A stretch of 33,722 nt of DNA, from contig JAHEXG010000009.1 in NCBI GenBank assembly GCA_023252215.1, positions 1 through 33,722 of the forward strand. The letters run 5' to 3'. The stretch is from Candidatus Altarchaeales archaeon. GTDB taxonomy: Archaea > Altiarchaeota > Altiarchaeia > IMC4 > QMZM01. Under the pieces are notes generated by a model. That model saw only the letters and a list, made by a program, of their open reading frames with translations, was not told where the DNA came from and made no database searches. A program made the translations under genes and the position numbers. This document shows, one piece after another, positions 26,657 to 33,722 of the stretch; within the stretch, counting starts at the first letter, position 1; each line of letters begins with the position of its first letter.

Positions 26657-27285
26657 TTCTCTGGTGTTTGTTTCAGTTCGCATATATCGTATTCCGTGCA
26701 TGCTTCTCCGCCGCATGACGGGTAGCATTGGCAGATTTTGCCGTCTGATGTCGTGTTTGCGCATGCGGTTCCGTCGCTGCATTTATTGCATTTTGGATTT
26801 CCAAGGAAGCAGTTCAGGTATATTCCTTCGCCTGCTTTGCGGTCGCATCGGCATAGCGAGCCTTTTTTGTTTGTCTGACCGCAGACTGTCCCGTCGTAGC
26901 ACTTGGCGCATATCGTTCCTTTGGAGAGGTAGCAGGAGGAGTATTCTTCGTTGGATAATGGCATTATGCAGGTGCAGACAACGTCTGTTTCGTTCTCTTT
27001 GCCGGTCTGGCCGCATTCAAGGCCGTTCCTGCATTTGCTGCAGCCTTTGGAGGATGAGAGCGTGGTGGTAGTTGCGTGAGTGGTTCTCCGGCCGGTGGTG
27101 GATGATACTGTCCGGGTTTCATCTGACGCCTGGGTTGTTTCTACGTCCTGGGGCAGGGTTGTTGTCGTCTTAGCCTGCGTTTCCTGCGCCTGCGTGGTTG
27201 TAGTTACTCCTGTCTTTTCTCCGCCAAGGCACATGCAGAAAAGGAGCGATGTGAGCAATAGGAGGGGTATTATTCTTTTGTCCAT
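26653..27285 (-). CDS. Cys-rich lipoprotein with three tandem Cys modules
   Basis: Signal and lipobox-like LLFCMCLGG, Thr-rich linker, repeats CSKCRNGLECGQT..CTC / CAKCYDGTVCGQT..CRC / CNKCSDGTACANT..CQC. Confidence 0.8.
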   Translation of the reverse strand: MDKRIIPLLLLTSLLFCMCLGGEKTGVTTTTQAQETQAKTTTTLPQDVETTQASDETRTVSSTTGRRTTHATTTTLSSSKGCSKCRNGLECGQTGKENETDVVCTCIMPLSNEEYSSCYLSKGTICAKCYDGTVCGQTNKKGSLCRCDRKAGEGIYLNCFLGNPKCNKCSDGTACANTTSDGKICQCYPSCGGEACTEYDICELKQTPEK

Positions 27286-27384
27286 GGGTAAAGGATTGCA
27301 TTAAGCAATATAATATGAAATTTAGATATTATTTAGGCTTTGGAACCTTAATTAAATATTGTTAATAATCTAGGGTGGTTTCAA

Positions 27385-28560
27385 ATGGATGAAGAAGATA
27401 AGTTTGCTTTGATCGTTTTGGCGGTCTTGTTCTTTTATTTTGCGCCCTCTATCGTCCCTGAGACCGGTTATCGCTCTTTTAACCCGGTAGTGAATGGTTT
27501 TTTCCTGTTGCATTTCTATATATTGGAGTATTCCTTGGTTCTTGTGCCTGCTTTGTTCTTTGCCGGGGCGCTTGCTTCTTTTGTCTCCAAGGAGGAGCTT
27601 ACAAAACATCTCTCCGGCGGGAGGGAGGATTTTAGCGCTTACTTATGGTCTCTGTGGGCTGGTTTTCTGCTGTCCATTTATTCGTACACTCTCCTGCCGT
27701 TGTTTGCGGGAATACGCAAGCGGGGCGCAAAGCTTGGCCCTGCCATGTCTTTTTTGTACATGGCTTCTTCCGTGAACGTTCTTTCAATAGTCTTTGCAGG
27801 AGTGGTGCTTGGCTGGGATATAGCGCTTTTTGTGGCTTTGTTCGCAGTTCTTTCGGCGTATCTGATAGGGTTTTTCATGTCCGACCTCTTTAACGATGAA
27901 AGGACAAGGTACAGAGGCCTGTTCCAGTACCTGGACGACAAAAAGCAGAGGAGGGGTTTTCGGGAATTGGACAGTCTTCCCGCGCATGAGACGACGGGAG
28001 TTGTGTTATTGCTCTTTTCCCTGGCGGCGATGATAGCGGTTGCGGCCATGGGTTCCGACTGGATGCTTAAAGCCGGGGCCCTTTTGATCCTGGCAGGCGT
28101 GGTCTTATACCAGGTATGGACCGGCTACAGCAGAAATGAGATGGTCTACTGGGCCAATGAGACGTACATATTATTCATGTCGGTAATTCCCGTGCTGCTT
28201 GTGGCGATATTCATAGCAGGCATGTTCTCCTCAGCCGTGAGGGATAATTCCCTGGCGGATTACGTCAAAGGAAACAACGTATTCTCCAGCCTTGTTGCAG
28301 CCTTGCTGGGGGTGTCCATATATTTTCCTACTCTAATAGAGGTCCCGCTGGCAAAGATACTCCTGGACCTTGGAATGGATCGGGGCGCAGTGATTGCTTT
28401 CCTCCTGGCGGCTTACGTATTGTCTCCGTCCACGATGCTTTTTTTGAGGAGGATAATCGGCACGGAAAAGACCAGGGCTTATCTTATAATGGTCGTAATA
28501 TCGTGCACTCTTTCAGGGATAATATACGGGATAGTTACCGGCGTAATACGGCTGTATTAA
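27385..28560 (+). CDS. permease, ArsP/DUF318-like
   Basis: 391 aa multi-TM; EYSLVLVPALFFAGALASFVSKEELTKHL and SIYSYTLLPLFAGIRKRGAKLGPAMSFLYMASSVNVLS pattern of the permease family. Confidence 0.8.
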   Translation: MDEEDKFALIVLAVLFFYFAPSIVPETGYRSFNPVVNGFFLLHFYILEYSLVLVPALFFAGALASFVSKEELTKHLSGGREDFSAYLWSLWAGFLLSIYSYTLLPLFAGIRKRGAKLGPAMSFLYMASSVNVLSIVFAGVVLGWDIALFVALFAVLSAYLIGFFMSDLFNDERTRYRGLFQYLDDKKQRRGFRELDSLPAHETTGVVLLLFSLAAMIAVAAMGSDWMLKAGALLILAGVVLYQVWTGYSRNEMVYWANETYILFMSVIPVLLVAIFIAGMFSSAVRDNSLADYVKGNNVFSSLVAALLGVSIYFPTLIEVPLAKILLDLGMDRGAVIAFLLAAYVLSPSTMLFLRRIIGTEKTRAYLIMVVISCTLSGIIYGIVTGVIRLY

Positions 28561-28820
28561 GCCTCTTTCTGACAACCTGCTTTAAGGACTTTCTTTATTT
28601 CTTCGGCGTTCGGAACTCTTCCGGAGAATTTCACTTCACCGTCCACGACGAGCGCAGGCGTGGACATGACGCCGTATTCGATTATCTTGCCTATGTCAGT
28701 TATATGTTCTATCACTGCGTCTTTTAGTCCTAGTTCTTCGACGGCTTTCTTTACCGCGGCATCAAGCATGCGGCATTTGGGGCATCCGGTTCCCAGCACT
28801 TCTATTTTCATTTTTGTCAT
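28557..28820 (-). CDS. small thioredoxin-like redox-active disulfide protein
   Basis: MKIEVLGTGCPKCRMLDAAVKKA...GVMSTPALVVDGEVKFSGRVP; start at 28820 gives ATGA overlap with the upstream gene. Confidence 0.9.
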   Translation of the reverse strand: MTKMKIEVLGTGCPKCRMLDAAVKKAVEELGLKDAVIEHITDIGKIIEYGVMSTPALVVDGEVKFSGRVPNAEEIKKVLKAGCQKEA

Positions 28821-29542
28821 GCGAGTACTCCGATATTCTGGAGAGTATAGTAGGTTCCCGCTAGGATGAATATTAACGCAACTACCGTTCTGTTCCATTT
28901 CTCGAATGTCTGCAGCTTGTTCAATATGCTTCCCAGCTTGCTGACGCCGGACACTAATATGAACGAGAACACTATCACAGGAAGCCCTGTCGCGAACGCG
29001 AATACTGCGGGCACCATCAGCGCATCGCCGGTCTTTAATGCGAGCGGTATCAGCATTCCGAAATATAGGACGGCCGAAAAGGGGCAGAATGCGAGCGCAA
29101 ATATTACGCCCAACAGGTAGCCTCCCAGGTATCCCCTGTCCGCGAGGTCCTTTTTAATTTTTTCTGTTCCGGCAGGTATCCTAATAAAGTCTAGATTTAT
29201 TAATTCCAGCATGACCAGGCCGATGAAAACAAGCAGTGGACCGAGTATCTGTCCTCCGTATTCCTGCAAGAACAATGCTATGCCCTGCGTCTTCAGGCCC
29301 GCGTAGACGATGAGGCTTGCTATCGAAACATACGTCGTCATGAGGCCCATCGTATATAGAAAACCCACGAGCAGGGTATGACGGCTGTTCTCTATCCTCC
29401 GGGAAACATAAGCTATCGCAGTGATATTTGTCGCTAGAGGACAGGGACTGATAGCCATCATCAGGCCGATAAAAAAGGAAGCCAGGAGAGGAATGCTACT
29501 TGTTCCCATAGACTCCATGAAAGGCATCAGCTCGAAACTCAT
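28817..29542 (-). CDS. CcdA/DsbD-like (ArsG-like) membrane protein
   Basis: SFFIGLMMAISPCPLATNITAIAYVSRR and FALAFCPFSAVLYFG: paired Cys TM helices. Confidence 0.8.
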   Translation of the reverse strand: MSFELMPFMESMGTSSIPLLASFFIGLMMAISPCPLATNITAIAYVSRRIENSRHTLLVGFLYTMGLMTTYVSIASLIVYAGLKTQGIALFLQEYGGQILGPLLVFIGLVMLELINLDFIRIPAGTEKIKKDLADRGYLGGYLLGVIFALAFCPFSAVLYFGMLIPLALKTGDALMVPAVFAFATGLPVIVFSFILVSGVSKLGSILNKLQTFEKWNRTVVALIFILAGTYYTLQNIGVLA

Positions 29543-30018
29543 GTCAGATCCCCCGTAAGCCTCTTATCCAGAACGCCCTTCAGGTAGCTTAAGTACGCAG
29601 TCTCATTGTCTATCCGGTACCAGACCTTTACGTCTTCTTCTTTGTTGAATTTTCCGTTCACATAAGTACCTATCCAGAGAGAGGAACCCGTAACGCCGTA
29701 TTTCTCGGCGAGCGCCTTGTTCTCAGGCAGCTCGTAATTCACGTGCCCGAAGACCATCTTCCCGGATGCGAGTTCCCGCAGGTAATACCTGCTCATGGTT
29801 TGCTCTGCAAAATCCCCCACCGTCGTGCATGAAACGCACTGGTTTTTCCCGTGAAAGTGATAGACTTCCACTTTGACAGAAACATTATCGCCTGCCGCCG
29901 GCATAGTATTCATCAAAACGCCGTTCTTTGCATCGCCTGCCTCGGCATTGTTGCCTGCGCACCCGCAGCATAGCATTGCGCACAGGATCAATACAAAGAG
30001 GCATAAACAGTTTTTCAT
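29539..30018 (-). CDS. ArsF-like CxxC lipoprotein
   Basis: Lipobox-like LCCGCAGN; VEVYHFHGKNQCVSC; NYELPENKALAEKYGVTGSSLWIGTY; ATGA overlap with the ArsG-like gene. Confidence 0.8.
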   Translation of the reverse strand: MKNCLCLFVLILCAMLCCGCAGNNAEAGDAKNGVLMNTMPAAGDNVSVKVEVYHFHGKNQCVSCTTVGDFAEQTMSRYYLRELASGKMVFGHVNYELPENKALAEKYGVTGSSLWIGTYVNGKFNKEEDVKVWYRIDNETAYLSYLKGVLDKRLTGDLT

Positions 30019-30291
30019 TTAAGTTCCCCTGATCTTCTTGGAAACGGACAGAAGCTCTTTTATCTTTTCGTCCGCGAGGAAATAGTATACGCTGAGGCCC
30101 TCCCTGCGGAATTTCACAAGCCCGGATTCATGCAGTATCTTCAGATGCGCGGAAACAGTAGGCTGGCTCTTGCCGGTATCGGGTATTATCTTGCACACGC
30201 ACATTTCCCCTTTGAGCAGCATTTCAACTATGAGAAGCCGGGTCGGATCTCCGAGAGCCTTGAACAATTTAGCCTGCTTTTCCGGGTTCAT
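30019..30291 (-). CDS. ArsR-family transcriptional regulator
   Basis: KALGDPTRLLIVEMLLKGEMCVCKII..SQPTVSAHLKILHESGLVKFRREGLSVYY; CVC metal-site motif. Confidence 0.93.
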   Translation of the reverse strand: MNPEKQAKLFKALGDPTRLLIVEMLLKGEMCVCKIIPDTGKSQPTVSAHLKILHESGLVKFRREGLSVYYFLADEKIKELLSVSKKIRGT

Positions 30292-30328
30292 ATAGATAAA
30301 TTTAGATATATAGATATATTAATAATTT

Positions 30329-30922
30329 TCAGGTCAGGTCCCCGCCCAGTCTCTTGTCTATCGCCTCTTTCAAGTAATCCATGTAATCACGTTTATTCCC
30401 GGTCTTGTACCACACGCCGATCTTCATCTCCTTGTAGAATTTGCCCTCTTTGTATGTGCCTATCCAAAGAGAGGAACTTTCAGGTCCGTATTTCCTCACT
30501 AGCTCCTTATTCTGTGGATCAAAATAGTTCGCCTTTTTGAATATCAGAGTCCCGGATGAGACTTCCTCCTGATAGTAGGTGTTTATCGTCTCCTCGGCTA
30601 GCTCCCCCACTTGGATGCAGTTTTCGCAGGGTGATATCGGGAAAAAGAAGACGACTTCAACTTTTAGAGGGGGAAAGGTAGTAGTCGTAGTTGATGTTGT
30701 CGTGGTCGTAGTTGTTGCCGGAAGAAGTGTCGTGGAGGTTGATGCCTGCTCCGGGGCCGTTGTGGAAGAGGACGTCGTCGTTGTAGATGAAGATGCGAAT
30801 GATATCTGCGGCTGCGTAACCGGAGGATCGGCCGTTTGTTCCTTCCGCTCAGCTCCGGAGTCTATGCATCCTGAGAACAGCAGGACAGCCGAAAAGAATA
30901 ACACAAAGAACTCTTTATTCAT
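30329..30922 (-). CDS. second ArsF-like CxxC lipoprotein with Thr/Ser-rich linker
   Basis: Lipobox LFSGC; T/S tract; VVFFFPISPCENC; SSLWIGTYKEGKFYKE shared with the 29539-30018 product. Confidence 0.8.
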   Translation of the reverse strand: MNKEFFVLFFSAVLLFSGCIDSGAERKEQTADPPVTQPQISFASSSTTTTSSSTTAPEQASTSTTLLPATTTTTTTSTTTTTFPPLKVEVVFFFPISPCENCIQVGELAEETINTYYQEEVSSGTLIFKKANYFDPQNKELVRKYGPESSSLWIGTYKEGKFYKEMKIGVWYKTGNKRDYMDYLKEAIDKRLGGDLT

Positions 30923-31029
30923 GTTGTTTTTTTCCCGCTATTGATTGGTATTTTCGCGAAATAAACCGAACGATACTGTTATTAAAGACGTATTTCTCAA
31001 TAAACTATTAACCTGCACTAATAGAGACT

Positions 31030-31836
31030 ATGGAAGATATCATCATCGCTATCATCCTGGGCATCATCGAAGGGATAACTGAATTCCTGCCGGTATCCTC
31101 TACAGGGCACCTCATACTCGCGAATAATTTTCTCGGATTCACCGGGGAGTTCGCCGATACCTTTGACATGGTCATACAATTCGGCGCCATCCTTTCAGTG
31201 ATCGTGTATTTTAGAGAAAAGCTATTCCCGTTCGGAAAAGGAAAGACCCCCGAAGAAAAGAGGGACGTGTGGAATCTGTGGAAAAAAACGGCGGTCGGCG
31301 TCATCCCTGCCATGATAGTAGGAATAACTTTTGGGAAACGCCTCCAAGAAGCCTTGTTCAACCCGTTCGTCGTAGCCGCTGCTCTTATCGTCGGAGGGAT
31401 CGCTTTATTAGTTATCGAAGGAAAGAAGAGGCCTACGCGCATCGATTCCTTCGCCTCGCTCACGTATAAGACGGCGTTTCTGATCGGCCTGATACAGTGT
31501 CTTGCATTCATTCCAGGGACTTCAAGGTCCGCCGCGACCATAATAGGCGCGATGCTTCTAGGGACGAGCAGAATTGCCGCCACCGAATACTCGTTCTATC
31601 TTGCTATTCCCACGTTAGCAGGAGCATCCGCGTATTCATTATACAAAAGCGGGGTCGCGCTTAGCGGAAATGAGCTACAGCTATTAGCCGTTGGGTTTGT
31701 CGTATCGTTCTTTGTCGCATGGGCGGTTATCGCGGTCTTCATGGACTATGTGTCAAAGAAGGACTTCAAGGCGTTCGGATATTACAGGATAATACTTGGA
31801 GTTATCGTTCTGGCATACTACGGGTTGATGAGTTAA
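31030..31836 (+). CDS. uppP: undecaprenyl-diphosphatase-family protein
   Basis: IIEGITEFLPVSSTGHLILA and FIPGTSRSAATIIGAMLLG motifs. Confidence 0.95.
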   Translation: MEDIIIAIILGIIEGITEFLPVSSTGHLILANNFLGFTGEFADTFDMVIQFGAILSVIVYFREKLFPFGKGKTPEEKRDVWNLWKKTAVGVIPAMIVGITFGKRLQEALFNPFVVAAALIVGGIALLVIEGKKRPTRIDSFASLTYKTAFLIGLIQCLAFIPGTSRSAATIIGAMLLGTSRIAATEYSFYLAIPTLAGASAYSLYKSGVALSGNELQLLAVGFVVSFFVAWAVIAVFMDYVSKKDFKAFGYYRIILGVIVLAYYGLMS

Positions 31837-31857
31837 AAAGAATCCAGGCAGGCTTGC

Positions 31858-33722
31858 TTATCTTTTGAATCTAATCAGCAGCGCCGAGTTAACCATTACC
31901 GAGAAGCATCCTGCTTCCTGGAAGATTACTGCCAGCGCGGGCACAAAGAAGCCGGTTGCCGAAAGCGTAAAGCCCAGGATGTTGTAAGCCATTGAGAATA
32001 CGATGTTTCCTTTGATCGTGCGAAGCGTTCTACGGCTCAGGCGGATCATGTCCGCGACCTTTCCCACGTCGTTCGTCTTCAAAACGATGTCTGCTGCGCC
32101 TATTGAAACGTCGGTTCCGGAGCCCATCGCGATCGACACGTTGGCTGCGGAAAGGGCTGGAGCATCGTTTATGCCGTCTCCGACCATCGCAACCTTGTAC
32201 TGCTTCTTTAGCTCTTCAATTATCCTGACCTTGTCTTCGGGGAGGAGTTCGTATCTGACGTCCTCTATGCCAAGCTGCCTTCCCACGGCTTGCGTCGCAA
32301 GCATGTTGTCGCCCGATAACAGAACTATCTTTTTTATTCCCAGTTTTCGCAATTCCGTTATTCCTGCGCAGGCGTCGTCCTTCAATACGTCCGCAACCGA
32401 GATTACCCCCGCGACTTTTTTGTCTAATGCGACGGTCAGAAGAGTCTTTCCCTCAGTTCCTCTTTTTTCCAGTACGCTTTTTACCTCCCCGGATAAAGAT
32501 ATATTATAATCCTGAAGCAGCTTGTTATTCCCGACAAGCACTTCTTTTCCTTTGACTTTCGCCCATATGCCCTTGCCCGGGAACACTTTAAATGTTTCAG
32601 GGTCGAAGAGCGCTATCTTTCGCTTTTTTGCTTCCGCGATGATGCTCGTAGACATCGCGTGTTCCGAGAGTTTTTCTGCGCTCCCGGCATAGAAGATAAC
32701 ATCCTCGACGCTCACACCATCGAAGGACGCTACGTCTGTGACATCCGGCTTTCCGAACGTCAGGGTGCCGGTCTTGTCGAAGACAACGCAGTCGACCGCT
32801 GCTGCCGCTTCAAGGAATGTTCCCCCCTTTATCATGATGCCCTTGCGCGCGCCGTTGCCTATTCCGGCCACGACCGCTGCGGGGGTAGCCATGCTCAGAG
32901 CGCAGGGACATGCGACCAGTAGTACGGCCGCCATTTTGACAGGGTCTTTTGTGATTATGTAGACCAATAAGGAAAGAGTAAGGACCGTTGGTATGAAGAT
33001 CCGCGCGATTTTGTCGGCATATTTCTGGACTTCCGGTTTTTTGTTCTGCGCATCCTGCACCATTCGCACGACCCGGGCTAACGTAGTGTCCTCGCCCACC
33101 TTTGTCGCAGTCATCTCAAAAGCCCCCAGCTCGCATATCGTCCCGCCCATGACGGCGTCTCCGACTGTTTTTTCTACGGGAAGGCCTTCGCCGCTGATGG
33201 CAGACTCATTTACAGAGCCGGTCCCTTTAGTAATGACTCCGTCTACGGCTATGCTTTCCCCGCTCTTCACGAGCAGCGTGTCGCCGGTTTTAACCGCTTC
33301 CACCGGGACTTCTTCCTCGACGAATCCGCGCTTGATGCGTGCCTTTTTCGGCGCAAGCGCCATCAACTCGTCTACCGCGCTCTTCATCTTTACCAGGGTG
33401 AATACCTCAAGCGTTTCAATCCCCAGCATAATGATTATGACCGACCCCGCAGGAAAATACCTGCTTGTAAAAAGCCTTTCGAGATCAGGGCCAAGCCAAG
33501 ACGCCTCCACGGAATGCTCGGGAACCGAAAGGGCTGTTGCAATAGCGATGCCTATAAGTACTTCTGTTGTCAGCTGGCCCTTCAAAAGAGAGTTAAGCGC
33601 CCTGCTGTATATGGGCGCTGCGCCGATAAAGATCGCTACAAGCGCGGTATCTACTCCAAAAAGGGTGTCAAGGATATGAAACCAGCGTAACGTGAAAAGC
33701 AGCAGGACCGTACCGAATATAG
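31858..33722 (-). CDS. heavy-metal P1B-type ATPase (N-terminus beyond the window)
   Basis: ACPCALSMATPAAV, DKTGTLTFGKPDV, MVGDGINDAPAL. Frame stays open upstream of the listed TTG 'start' to the window edge (...GVDTALVAIFIGAAPIYSRALNSLLKGQL...). Confidence 0.93.
   Translation of the reverse strand, partial: IFGTVLLLFTLRWFHILDTLFGVDTALVAIFIGAAPIYSRALNSLLKGQLTTEVLIGIAIATALSVPEHSVEASWLGPDLERLFTSRYFPAGSVIIIMLGIETLEVFTLVKMKSAVDELMALAPKKARIKRGFVEEEVPVEAVKTGDTLLVKSGESIAVDGVITKGTGSVNESAISGEGLPVEKTVGDAVMGGTICELGAFEMTATKVGEDTTLARVVRMVQDAQNKKPEVQKYADKIARIFIPTVLTLSLLVYIITKDPVKMAAVLLVACPCALSMATPAAVVAGIGNGARKGIMIKGGTFLEAAAAVDCVVFDKTGTLTFGKPDVTDVASFDGVSVEDVIFYAGSAEKLSEHAMSTSIIAEAKKRKIALFDPETFKVFPGKGIWAKVKGKEVLVGNNKLLQDYNISLSGEVKSVLEKRGTEGKTLLTVALDKKVAGVISVADVLKDDACAGITELRKLGIKKIVLLSGDNMLATQAVGRQLGIEDVRYELLPEDKVRIIEELKKQYKVAMVGDGINDAPALSAANVSIAMGSGTDVSIGAADIVLKTNDVGKVADMIRLSRRTLRTIKGNIVFSMAYNILGFTLSATGFFVPALAVIFQEAGCFSVMVNSALLIRFKR

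Noticed and set aside
31898-31909. ACCGAGAAGCAT, identical to 12 nt of the CRISPR repeat
   Set aside because: Lies inside conserved P-type ATPase coding sequence on the other end of the window; a chance 12-mer, not a stray repeat.
32003-33679. 168- and 228-aa + strand ORFs opposite the P-type ATPase
   Set aside because: Antisense shadows of a strongly conserved gene.

Overview
The window is a 33.7-kb archaeal segment; the A-type ATPase operon, SecD/SecF, methanogen-type SerRS, short promoters and small zinc-ribbon proteins all point to archaea. The left end (1-4240) is accessory: the leader-distal end of a CRISPR array, a pair of paralogous small zinc-ribbon genes flanking a cytosine deaminase, and an AbiEi/AbiEii-type toxin-antitoxin operon. 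That operon is preceded by three palindromes spaced exactly 28 bp apart. The centre is mostly conserved: lysA, a DUF835 membrane protein, an Lrp regulator, a HisA/HisF-like protein, and the A-ATPase operon H-C-E-F-A-B-D-K-(unknown)-CBS-I on the minus strand. SecF/SecD, a CBS/zinc-ribbon protein and type-2 SerRS follow. From 23.25 to 25.2 kb is a second accessory island with two small fragments resembling SerRS, a VapBC-like pair, and a three-gene operon of two very small proteins plus a caspase/CHAT-like putative Cys-His protease; the last is the best candidate for an undescribed system. From 25.4 to 30.9 kb is an extracytoplasmic thiol-redox/arsenic-type island: CxxC proteins on Thr-rich linkers, a Cys-rich repeat lipoprotein, a permease, CcdA/ArsG-like and ArsF-like proteins, and ArsR. 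The window ends with uppP and a P1B-type ATPase cut by the right edge. Everything here was read by eye from sequence and ORF translations; no database search was run.
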